A DNA stretch of 64,000 bases from Actinomycetota bacterium (lineage in GTDB: Bacteria > Actinomycetota > UBA4738 > HRBIN12), in NCBI GenBank assembly GCA_040881665.1, contig JBBECT010000004.1, positions 568,303 through 632,302 of the forward strand, given 5' to 3'. Made by a program: the position numbers and the translations under genes. The number at the start of each line of letters is the position of its first letter. Position 1 is the stretch's first letter. Shown in pieces: positions 43,157-51,181 of this stretch. The notes beneath the pieces are model-generated. The model searched no databases, had not been told where the DNA came from, and saw only the letters and a list, made by a program, of their open reading frames with translations.

Positions 43157-43444
43157 CGTCAAGCCCTCGTTCCCCCTCGTTCTCGGTGTTCTCGGTCGCC
43201 GACCGGGCGGTCGCGCCCTCGAGACACCCGGACGTCCCTCACCCGGCCCCCCTCCCCCCCGGAGCCCGTGGCCGGGAGAGGATCGATCCGTGCGTTCGAC
43301 GGGTTCGCCGGCCGAATCAGGCGATCCGTCCGGCGTCAGACCCGATCGGACCCGGATTATTCAGCAACCGGCCGCCGCGCGCTACCCCTCCTTCCCGGCA
43401 ACGACCGCCGGGCAGGCGGGGGTGCGGTCGGAAACCCCGTGAGG

Positions 43445-44575
43445 TTAGTCGTTGAGCACGGCCGCGAGGTCGATCTCTTGGTACGGGGTTTCGCACGGGT
43501 TCCCTGGGGCAACCCACATCCGGCCGCTCTCGAGCTCGGCGACCATCGAGAACATCACGGCGGACGCCTCTTCGCCCTCGTCGGGGTCGGGGTGCAGGCA
43601 GATCGCCTGGGGGTCGGATCCATGGTCGGTGAGGATCCCCATCACGTCTTGAACCGTCGTCGGGCGACGTTCAGCGAGCAGATCATCGATGCGCCCCAAG
43701 CGCGCCGCGCTCCCCTCGGAGGGTGCCGGCGCGATCGCCGCCAGGCCGGGGTCGCGGTAGTGGTTCGTGTGCGCTCCGGGTCCTGTCATCACCGCTTCGC
43801 GCGTTGCGGTCGTTTCGATCGTGACGGCATCGCCGCCCCGGAACCCAAGGACGTGTCCATAGCCGCCTGCTCGCCCCGCAACGCCGGCCTTCGCGATCGC
43901 GTCCTCGCGATCGCGAGCTGTCAGGGTGGAACGAGAGACCATCACCCGCGGGATCCCCGGGCCGTCGTCCGACGCCGTGAGCGACCCGATCCCTTGTGCT
44001 GCACCGTACCCGTTCGCTCCCACCGCAGGGAGGCAGCACACGACGGTGGGCGAGATGACCGGAACGTCGTCGCCGGGAACGTCGACGACGACGGCCACGT
44101 TGTCGAGGTCACCCGCGAGCCAGTGTTCGTTGTGCGCGACGATCGTCGATCCGGGAACCGACACGGTGAAGCTCGAGCAGTGCTCTGACCGTCCCGCCGC
44201 ACCCTCGGTCGCCGGGAGCGAGGGCGGCGCGGTGTAGCCCTCCTTGCGTTGGAGGAACAGGAGTTCACCCTCGGGGGATTCCAGGAGCGGTTCCAGTTCC
44301 TCGAACGCGTTGACCGCGAACAGTTCGAGGACCGGCACCATCGCTCCCGCGGACATCCCCTTGAGAACCTCCATCGACGAGGGGTAGGTCGTCTCGGCGG
44401 CGGAGAGGTACGGCGTCAACAGCTCGGTCAACTCCGACGAGGACACCCCCCGCTTGTGGAGGTACCGATGGTAGAAGTCGATCGAGGTGTTCAGAAGGTC
44501 GCGCAGCTCCGACCCCACGATCGAGCCCCGCGTGAAGGGGTCCCCTTCCGCCCGTACGAGCCTGAGTTCGGCCAC
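43445..44575 (-). CDS. C45-family autoproteolytic acyltransferase/hydrolase (penicillin acyltransferase-like)
   Basis: Ntn-hydrolase of 376 aa related to acyl-CoA:6-aminopenicillanate acyltransferase. The predicted self-cleavage site is before Cys133 (SEHCSSFTV), which becomes the N-terminal nucleophile. Downstream blocks are IVAHNEHW, VGANGYGAAQGIGSL, GPGAHTNHYRDPGL and EGEEASAVMFSM. Known members acylate penicillin precursors or split N-acyl amino acids, ceramide and beta-alanyl-dopamine. It lies upstream of S66 and the peptide importer on the same strand, suggesting an amide or N-acyl peptide substrate, which is inference. Confidence 0.87.
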   Translation of the reverse strand: MAELRLVRAEGDPFTRGSIVGSELRDLLNTSIDFYHRYLHKRGVSSSELTELLTPYLSAAETTYPSSMEVLKGMSAGAMVPVLELFAVNAFEELEPLLESPEGELLFLQRKEGYTAPPSLPATEGAAGRSEHCSSFTVSVPGSTIVAHNEHWLAGDLDNVAVVVDVPGDDVPVISPTVVCCLPAVGANGYGAAQGIGSLTASDDGPGIPRVMVSRSTLTARDREDAIAKAGVAGRAGGYGHVLGFRGGDAVTIETTATREAVMTGPGAHTNHYRDPGLAAIAPAPSEGSAARLGRIDDLLAERRPTTVQDVMGILTDHGSDPQAICLHPDPDEGEEASAVMFSMVAELESGRMWVAPGNPCETPYQEIDLAAVLND

Positions 44576-44708
44576 GATCCTCCTCGTCGCTTGGGGGTGC
44601 TGCAGCCGTGCCTTCGAAGGGCAGGCGAAACCCCTCCAAGTGTCATCGGCGCGTTCGGCCCCTGTGCTGAGCGGAGGCGGGAGGGTTCCGCCGCCGTGCC
44701 CTTTCAGC

Positions 44709-45695
44709 TCAGGCGTCGAGTACCTGAGGATTGAGCACGGTCGGGGGCCGGGTGCCGTCGAAGGCCGCGAACACGTTGTCGACTGCGAGATTTCCCATCG
44801 CGTCGCGCGTGTCGAAGGTCGCGCTGCCCAGGTGGGGGATCACGACGGCGTTCTCCAGCTCCAGCAGGGCCGGCTCCACCTCCGGCTCCTTCTCGAACAC
44901 GTCCAGGCCGGCCGCGAAGATCTCGCCGGCGCCGAGCGCCTCGGCGAGCGCCGCCTCGTCGACGACGGGACCTCGCGAGGTGTTCACGAGCACCGCCGTG
45001 TCCTTCATCCGCCCGAACTGCTGCTTACCGAACAGGTGTCGGGTCTCCGGCGTGAGGTTCGTATGGATCGAGATGAAGTCGGACTCTACGAGCAGATCGT
45101 CGAAGTCGCGGCGCTCTGCTCCGAGAGGCTCCGTGACGTCGGCCGGCAGCTCGATCGCGTCGTGGTACAGCACGCGCATCCCGAACCCGTTCGCTCGCCG
45201 TGCGACCGCCTGGCCGATCCGTCCGAAACCGACGATACCGATCGTCTTGTGATGCAGGTCCTGCCCGAGCATCATCAACGGACCCCAGATCCACCGCGGT
45301 CTGGCACGCAGGAACCGCTCGCCCTCGCCGACACGCCGCGCGGCTGTCATCAGCAGAGCGAACGCGGTGTCGGCGGTCGTCTCCGTAAGGACGTCGGGCG
45401 TGTTCGTCGCCATCACGCCGGCAGCGGTGCAGTCCTCGAGCACGATGTTGTCGAACCCGACCGCGTGGTTGGCCACGATCTTCAGCCGCGAGCCCGCCGC
45501 CCTCAGGAACTCGGCGTCGACCTTCTCGGTGAGCATCGTGATCACGGCGTCGTACCCGCTCACCACATCGAGCAGCTCCTCCCGCGGGATCCCGAACTCG
45601 TTGTGGTGGACCGTGAGATCGCAGCGTTCCTCGAGGCGCCGCGTGGGTTCGGGCATGATCGGTCGGGTCACGAGGACCTTCGGTCGCTGGCTCAT
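44709..45695 (-). CDS. D-isomer-specific 2-hydroxyacid dehydrogenase
   Basis: NAD(P)-dependent oxidoreductase of 328 aa reducing a 2-keto acid to a D-2-hydroxy acid or the reverse, most like glyoxylate/hydroxypyruvate reductases. Dinucleotide loop IGIVGFGRIGQAVARR; catalytic Arg in NTSRGPVVDE, Glu in FEKEPEVEP, His in IPHLGSATFDTR. The ATG at 45695 has GGAGGG 6 bases upstream. It is divergent from greA and on the same strand as the C45 gene, 133 bases apart, so it may head the peptide cluster. Confidence 0.9.
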   Translation of the reverse strand: MSQRPKVLVTRPIMPEPTRRLEERCDLTVHHNEFGIPREELLDVVSGYDAVITMLTEKVDAEFLRAAGSRLKIVANHAVGFDNIVLEDCTAAGVMATNTPDVLTETTADTAFALLMTAARRVGEGERFLRARPRWIWGPLMMLGQDLHHKTIGIVGFGRIGQAVARRANGFGMRVLYHDAIELPADVTEPLGAERRDFDDLLVESDFISIHTNLTPETRHLFGKQQFGRMKDTAVLVNTSRGPVVDEAALAEALGAGEIFAAGLDVFEKEPEVEPALLELENAVVIPHLGSATFDTRDAMGNLAVDNVFAAFDGTRPPTVLNPQVLDA

Positions 45696-45828
45696 CGGTT
45701 CCCTCCGTGGGTCGGTCGTCGCCGCCGGTTCGTGCCGGGACGCTACGGAGGTCGCCTCACGCGAGTCAAATCCCGTTCGCGGCCGCCGGTCGGGTTCGGA
45801 CCGGGCGCTGCTAGCATCGCTAACTCCC

Positions 45829-46365
45829 ATGGATCTGCCCGAGGAACTGCGCAATCGTCCACCCCGCAAGGCGGGCCAGGAACCCACAGCCAGCTTGACG
45901 CTCGATGCCTACGGCAGGCTCAAGCATGAGCTGGACGGCCTCGCGGTCGACGGCCGCGAGCACATCGCCGACCGGCTGAAGGCCGCGCGCGAGCACGGCG
46001 ACATCCGTGAGAACGCCGAGTACGACGCCGCGAAGAACGAGCAGGGGCTCATGGAGGCGAGGATCCGCCAGCTCAGGGAGATCCTGCGCGACCCGGAGAT
46101 CGTGGAGACGCCGGCCGCCGCCGATGCGCTCGGTCCCGGGATGCTCGTCACCCTGCGACCCCTCGATGACGACGAGCCGGACGATGAGCTGTACCTGCTC
46201 GCCGAATCGAAAGAGGAACGGGCGTCGGGCGCGAGGACGGTGACGACGACGTCGCCGCTCGGCAAAGCTCTCGTGGGTGCCGCCGTCGACCAGGAGGTCG
46301 TCTACGAGGCACCGGGAGGCAACTTCCGGTACGTCGTGGTCGGTTTCGAGCCCCACACGGGCTGA
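45829..46365 (+). CDS. greA: Transcription elongation factor GreA
   Basis: Transcript-cleavage factor of 178 aa that rescues backtracked RNA polymerase. The N-terminal coiled coil has the acidic tip GDIRENAEYDAAKNEQ, whose Asp and Glu place the catalytic magnesium. The C-terminal FKBP-like domain ends TSPLGKALVGAAVDQEVVYE. A TAGCAT box lies 11 bases before the ATG and no ribosome site is seen, so it is probably leaderless or nearly so. Confidence 0.93.
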   Translation: MDLPEELRNRPPRKAGQEPTASLTLDAYGRLKHELDGLAVDGREHIADRLKAAREHGDIRENAEYDAAKNEQGLMEARIRQLREILRDPEIVETPAAADALGPGMLVTLRPLDDDEPDDELYLLAESKEERASGARTVTTTSPLGKALVGAAVDQEVVYEAPGGNFRYVVVGFEPHTG

Positions 46366-46421
46366 CGATCCGGGCCTGACTCCGCACGAGCGGCCGGGTC
46401 CTCGGTCGATGCCGACACGGG

Positions 46422-46427
46422 TAGTCT
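46422..46427 (+). promoter_or_regulatory. Predicted -10 box, CDP-alcohol phosphatidyltransferase gene
   Basis: TAGTCT, 9 bases before the ATG at 46437. Leaderless-type promoter. Confidence 0.5.
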
Positions 46428-46436
46428 GGCGCCGCG

Positions 46437-47147
46437 ATGTCCGACGAGCGCCCCCGGCCCCGAACCCGTCGATCCGGCGAGCACGGCCGGACGGAACCGC
46501 CGCCACGAGTGCGGGACATGCCCGCTCCGCGCCCGAACGAGAGCGTCGCGGCCCCGTTCCTCCGCCGCACCCTGTTGTGGCCCTATCGCGTGGTCCTCGC
46601 CGCGCTGCTCCGCCTCGGTGCGCGTCCGTGGCACCTCACGCTGGCCTCCGTTGCCCTCTCGGCCGCCGCCGCCGTGGGGATCGTGACCGGGCGATGGGTG
46701 ATCGCGGCGATACTCGTGCTGCTCAGCGGGATGTGCGACGTGTTCGACGGCAGCGTTGCTCGCTACCGCGGCGAGCAGCGCCGTTCCGGGGCGTTCCTGG
46801 ATTCGGTGCTCGACCGCGTGTCGGACATGATCCTGTTCGGGAGTCTGTTCTGGGCGTTGTCCGCGGAGGGCAAGGAGCTCCAGGCAGCGCTCGCGCTGGT
46901 CACGCTGGTCGTTTCGCTGCTCGTGAGTCACCTGCGAGCCGAGGCCGAGGCGGCCGGCGTCGAGCTGACCGAAGGCGTGTTCCAGCGACTCGAGCGGGTG
47001 CTCGCGCTGATGGTCGGTCTGCTGATCCCGGGCGCGATGCTGGTGGTCCTGGTGCTCCTTTCGGTCCTCGGAGCGGCCACGGTCATCCAGCGTGTATGGA
47101 CGGCGTTCTCGAGACTCGCGAGGAAGGGTCGGGCCGACCCCGCCTGA
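46437..47147 (+). CDS. CDP-alcohol phosphatidyltransferase family membrane protein
   Basis: Phospholipid-synthesis enzyme of 236 aa. The signature D-x2-D-G-x2-A-R-...-D-x3-D is CDVFDGSVARYRGEQRR then GAFLDSVLDRVSD, all Asp present. About six membrane helices. It joins a CDP-linked lipid to an alcohol such as inositol phosphate or glycerol phosphate; the acceptor is not clear from sequence. A basic, Pro-rich N-terminus of about 35 residues precedes the first helix. Confidence 0.9.
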   Translation: MSDERPRPRTRRSGEHGRTEPPPRVRDMPAPRPNESVAAPFLRRTLLWPYRVVLAALLRLGARPWHLTLASVALSAAAAVGIVTGRWVIAAILVLLSGMCDVFDGSVARYRGEQRRSGAFLDSVLDRVSDMILFGSLFWALSAEGKELQAALALVTLVVSLLVSHLRAEAEAAGVELTEGVFQRLERVLALMVGLLIPGAMLVVLVLLSVLGAATVIQRVWTAFSRLARKGRADPA

Positions 47148-47182
47148 CGAATCGGGGGTTGCAACTGCTCGGCGCGACGGCC

Positions 47183-47188
47183 TACCGT
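47183..47188 (+). promoter_or_regulatory. Predicted -10 box, first FG-GAP gene
   Basis: TACCGT, 10 bases before the ATG at 47199, with no ribosome site in between. Confidence 0.4.
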
Positions 47189-47198
47189 CGGTTCCTCG

Positions 47199-48947
47199 AT
47201 GCGTCGTTGGGCGGCGACCTTCACGGTGGTGGCCTGCCTCGGACTCCTCGTCGGGGTAGGAGTCGTTCTCGCCGAAGCGGCTGACGAAACGCCGACCTGC
47301 GACACCTCCCCGAGCCCCACCGACTCCCCGAGCCCCACCGACTCCCCGAGCCCCACCGACTCCCCGAGCCCCACCGACTCCCCGACGACCTGTCCGAGCC
47401 CCACTCCGAGTCCGAGCCCGTCTCCCACAACGGTCCCTCCGGGTGTCGGGGTCTCCTCAGACTTCAACGGGGACGGCTATGCGGATGTGGCCGCCGGGAC
47501 CCCTCGCGAGAACATCGGGACGAATGTGGACGCTGGATCGGTCACCGTGCTCTATGGCTCAGAGGAGGGGCTCCGCGGCGTTGGCTCGCAACTCTGGCAC
47601 GAGGGCTCGTCGGGTGTTCCGGGGAAGCCGATCGCGGGCGATCTCTTCGGGTTCGCTTTGGCGTCCGGGGATCTCGACGCCGATGGGTTCGCCGACCTTG
47701 CGATCGGCTCGCCGTTCGACGACCCACGCTCGCTGCGCAACGCGGGCTCGATCAACGTTCTGTACGGGAGTACTGAAGGGCTGCAGGTCGATCGCGCGCG
47801 ACAGTTGTCGCAAGACACGGTAGGCCTCCCCGACTTCGCGGAGGAGGGAGACCGGTTCGGTCATTCGCTCGCCGCTACCGACCTGAATGCCGACGGGTTC
47901 GTCGATCTCGGTGTCGGCTTGCCGGGGGAGAGCCTCCCGGCCGCGTCGGGGATCGTTCAGAAGAACGCGGGGGGACTCCAGGTGCTCTTCGGTGGTGCGT
48001 CGGGACTCACGACATCGGGAGCGGTGCTCCTGTCGCAGGCCAGCCGCGGAGTTCCCGACGACCCCGAACCCGGCGACGGCTTCGGATCGACGATCGAAGC
48101 CGGAGACCTCGACGGGGATGCGCATGGAGACGTCATGGTCGGTGCCCCGTCGGAGGACGTCGGCGGAGCGATCGACGCGGGAGCCACCACGGTCATCCCC
48201 GGCGCCGACGAGGGAGTCCGCTCGATCGATGCGTCGATGCTGCATCAGGGGAAGCCGGGTGTCGCCGAGAGGCCGGAGGGGGGGGATCTCTTCGGCTGGA
48301 CGATCACCGTCGGGGACCTGAGCGGTGACGGTCGGGACGAGTTGGTCGTGGGCGTCCACGGGGAAGGCGTTTCCGGGGTCGGTCGCGCAGGAGCGATGCA
48401 CGTGTTCCCCGGCGCGGAGGGAGGAGTGAGCCGGGCCGGCTCGGCGCTCTGGCACCAGGACGTCGAAGGGGTCGAAGGGACTGCGGGCAACGCCGACGCG
48501 TTCGGCAAAGCCCTCGCCGCCGGGGATCTCAACGGGGACGGGCTGGACGATCTCGCCGTGGGGGCGAGGTACGACGACGAGGGAGGAGTCCCCGGCGCGG
48601 GTGTCGTGCACGTCCTCTACGGTTCCCCGACGGGGCTGACCACGACGGGATCGCAACTGTGGAACCAGGGGATGACCGGATCGGATCTGACAGGAGATGG
48701 CAAGGACCACTTCGGGAACATCCTGGCGATCGCCTCGCTGCGAGGTGACGCGATCGCCTCGCTCCTGATCGGCGCGCACTTCGAGTCGTACGCCGGTCAT
48801 GCGCACGCCGGTGTGTTGCACGTGCTCCCTGGCGCGGCCGGTGGAGTCACCGTGTCAGGCACTCAGCTGTGGACCCAGGACTCGACCGACGTGCCCGAGG
48901 AGATCGACGGAAACGATTTCTTCCCGTTCTCGCTCACCGGTCACTGA
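47199..48947 (+). CDS. Secreted FG-GAP (integrin alpha-like beta-propeller) repeat protein
   Basis: Protein of 582 aa. Signal peptide (MRRWAATFTVVACLGLLVGV up to the AEA region), then a Ser-Pro-Thr linker built from SPTDSP repeats, then about seven FG-GAP blades. Each blade carries a calcium loop such as DFNGDGYAD, DLDADGFAD, DLNADGFVD or DLNGDGLDD, with GSVTVLYGS-type strands. The fold is a beta-propeller used in cell-surface adhesion or ligand binding. No LPXTG or membrane anchor is seen, so it is probably released or held non-covalently. A second homologous gene follows 81 bases later. Confidence 0.88.
   Translation: MRRWAATFTVVACLGLLVGVGVVLAEAADETPTCDTSPSPTDSPSPTDSPSPTDSPSPTDSPTTCPSPTPSPSPSPTTVPPGVGVSSDFNGDGYADVAAGTPRENIGTNVDAGSVTVLYGSEEGLRGVGSQLWHEGSSGVPGKPIAGDLFGFALASGDLDADGFADLAIGSPFDDPRSLRNAGSINVLYGSTEGLQVDRARQLSQDTVGLPDFAEEGDRFGHSLAATDLNADGFVDLGVGLPGESLPAASGIVQKNAGGLQVLFGGASGLTTSGAVLLSQASRGVPDDPEPGDGFGSTIEAGDLDGDAHGDVMVGAPSEDVGGAIDAGATTVIPGADEGVRSIDASMLHQGKPGVAERPEGGDLFGWTITVGDLSGDGRDELVVGVHGEGVSGVGRAGAMHVFPGAEGGVSRAGSALWHQDVEGVEGTAGNADAFGKALAAGDLNGDGLDDLAVGARYDDEGGVPGAGVVHVLYGSPTGLTTTGSQLWNQGMTGSDLTGDGKDHFGNILAIASLRGDAIASLLIGAHFESYAGHAHAGVLHVLPGAAGGVTVSGTQLWTQDSTDVPEEIDGNDFFPFSLTGH
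47307..47378 (+). repeat. 18-bp minisatellite coding for the SPTDSP linker
   Basis: Four identical tandem copies of an 18-bp unit (tccccgagccccaccgac), followed by a partial fifth copy. Each copy codes for six residues, so changes in copy number keep the frame and alter linker length. Confidence 0.9.
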
Positions 48948-49013
48948 GCCTGCTGGATCGCTCCCGGAGGAGTGACTAGTCGATTCTACTTGCGCCCATC
49001 GGCGTATGCCGAA

Positions 49014-49019
49014 TAGCGT
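49014..49019 (+). promoter_or_regulatory. Predicted -10 box, second FG-GAP gene
   Basis: TAGCGT, 9 bases before the ATG at 49029. It supports 49029, not the other frame, as the real start. Confidence 0.5.
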
Positions 49020-49028
49020 TGTTGCTCG

Positions 49029-50800
49029 ATGCGTCGCTCCATGCTGGCTCTCGTGGCGGTCGCCCTCTGTGCGCTCCTCATCGGTGCGGGCGCCGCCATG
49101 GCCGACATCTCGAACAACAAGCCCCCCTGCCCGCATCCTCCCTGGGCGGGGGAGGAGGCGGTGGGCCGGATCCGACCCCCACACCCAGCCCGAGCCCAAG
49201 CCCGACCCCCAGCCCTACCCCCAGCCCGAGTCCGAGCCCAAGCCCTACTTCCAGTCCTACCCCGAGCCCGACTTCGACCGAACCACCTCCGAGCGCGTTG
49301 GGGGTGTCGTCCGACTTCGACGGTGACGGGTTCGCAGACCTCGCGACCGGAACGCCGAGGGAAGACATCGGCGGGATCCGGGACGTGGGCTCGGTCACGG
49401 TGCTCTACGGGACCGCGCAAGGACTGCGCGGTGCACGATCGCAGCTGTGGCACGAGGGATCCACCGGTGTCCCGGGGGACCCCTCGACCAGCGATCTGTT
49501 CGGGTTCGCACTGGCGGCGGGGGACATCGACGGGGATGGCTACGCCGACCTGGTGATCGGCTCGCCTTTCGAGGCCGTCGGGACGAAGACGAACGCGGGA
49601 GCCATCGTGGTGCTGTACGGCACGGACGAGGGCCTCGGCGCATCCGGCGCGCAACGCTTCACCCAGGACACCGCGGGCTTACCCGATGTCGTCGAGAAGG
49701 GCGATCAGTTCGGCTACTCGGTGGCCGCGGGCGATCTCGGCGGAGACGGGTTCGTCGACATCGGGTTCGGAGTGCATCGCGAAGACCTGCCCGGCGAATC
49801 GGGCACCGAGCGAGCGAATGCCGGAGCGGTGCAGGTCCTGTACGGAAGCGCGGAAGGAGTGGCGACCTCGGGAGGCCGGCTCATCTCACAGGCCACCGCG
49901 GGGATCCCGGACGACGCAGAGCGGGGAGACGCGTTCGGTTCGGCGATCGTCGCCGCCGACTTCGACGGCGACGGCTCCGACGACCTCGCGGTCGGCGGCG
50001 CGGACGAGGACGTGACCGGGGCGAGGGATGCAGGCATCGCGATCGTGATCCCCGGAGGAAGCGGCGGGATCGATCCGTCGGCGGCGATCGCCGTTCATCA
50101 AGCGAGAGCCGGGGTCGCGGACGAACCTGAGAACGGCGATCTGCTGGGATGGGCTCTGGCCGCGGGAGATCTGGACGGCGACGGGCGAGACGACCTCGCG
50201 GCGGGCGTGCACGGTGAGACGATCTCCGGCCGTTCGAGCGCGGGCGCGGTGCACGTGATCCCCGGGAGCGCCGACGGGATCCGCCCGGGATGGTCCGTCC
50301 TGTGGCACCAGGATGTCGCGAACGTCGCCGGGACCGCGGGGACGGCGGACGCGTTCGGCAAGGCCCTCGCCTCCGGGGACCTGAACGACGACGGGCATGA
50401 CGATCTCGCGATCGGCGCGCGGTACGACGAGGAGGGAGGCGCACTCGGCGCGGGTGTCGTCCACGTGCTCTTCGGCTCCGCAACCGGACTGACGCCCGCG
50501 GCCTCCCAGCTATGGACGCAGACCGCGACCGGGGTGGGTGAGACCGGTGAGGAGAAGGACCACTTCGGCAGCATCCTTGCGATCGCCCACGTCCGGGGAG
50601 GTGTTCTCCCCGCACTGGTGATCGGGACCCACTTCGAGTCTCTCGGGGGGGCCACGTACGCGGGGGTGTTCCACGTCCTCGCCGGAGGCACGGGAGGGCC
50701 GACCGCGTCGGGCGCGCAGCTGTGGAGCCAGGACTCGACCGACGTGCCCGAGCAGGCGGACGCCAACGATTTCTTCCCCTTCTCGCTCGCCGGTCACTGA
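49029..50800 (+). pseudogene. Secreted FG-GAP repeat protein, out of frame at a C6 tract
   Basis: A tandem relative of the preceding gene. The signal peptide ([20 protein letters not shown], ending near AMADIS) is in the frame of 49029. The Gly run, Pro-Thr-Ser linker and all FG-GAP blades (DFDGDGFAD to the stop at 50800) are in the -1 frame, open from 49019. The frames meet at six C's (49122-49127). One extra C would join them exactly, giving [14 protein letters not shown]. So this is a phase-variable gene, a programmed -1 slip, a recent pseudogene, or a homopolymer sequencing error. The intact blades suggest selection until recently. Confidence 0.8.
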
Positions 50801-50838
50801 CGACGTCGCCCGGGTCCGTGCCATGCGCGCTCGACGGG

Positions 50839-50844
50839 TAGCCT
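50839..50844 (+). promoter_or_regulatory. Predicted -10 box, Rieske-zwf operon
   Basis: TAGCCT, 7 bases before the ATG at 50852. Leaderless-type promoter for the Rieske-zwf pair. Confidence 0.5.
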
Positions 50845-50851
50845 TGCGCGC

Positions 50852-51181
50852 ATGGAGTTCGTCCGCGTCGGCGCCCTCGCGGAGATCCCCGACGGGGAGC
50901 TTCGCGCCTACGAGCTTCCCTTCGGGCGGGTGGCGGTCGCGCACCTCGGCCACCGGCTCTACGCGGTCGGCGATACCTGCACACATGCCGGGTGCCCCGT
51001 GTCAGAAGGCTCGCTGTCCGACACGGAGTCTGCGGTCGTCTGCTCGTGCCACCGGAGTGTGTTCGATCTCGCGACCGGCGAGCCGATCGACGGACCGGCG
51101 ACCGATCCGCTCGCGATCTATCCGGTGCGGACCGATGACGGCTGGGTCGAGGTCGCCACCGAGGCCGGGACGGATCCGTGA
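50852..51181 (+). CDS. Rieske [2Fe-2S] ferredoxin-like protein
   Basis: Small soluble electron-transfer protein of 109 aa. The cluster ligands are in CTHAGCPVSEG (Cys and His) and CSCHRSVFDLATG (Cys and His). The spacing matches the Rieske ferredoxins of dioxygenase systems and NirD-like subunits. Its stop overlaps the GTG of the glucose-6-phosphate dehydrogenase gene, so the two are coupled; the link could be NADPH supply to a redox chain, which is inference. Confidence 0.92.
   Translation: MEFVRVGALAEIPDGELRAYELPFGRVAVAHLGHRLYAVGDTCTHAGCPVSEGSLSDTESAVVCSCHRSVFDLATGEPIDGPATDPLAIYPVRTDDGWVEVATEAGTDP

Noticed and set aside
43157-43444. Possible small gene or promoter between S66 and C45 genes
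   Set aside because: No frame with a ribosome site and no TAnnnT box at useful spacing was seen; the stretch looks like plain spacer.
47307-47378. Four direct repeats as a CRISPR array
   Set aside because: The copies are contiguous with no spacers and code for a SPTDSP linker within a gene.
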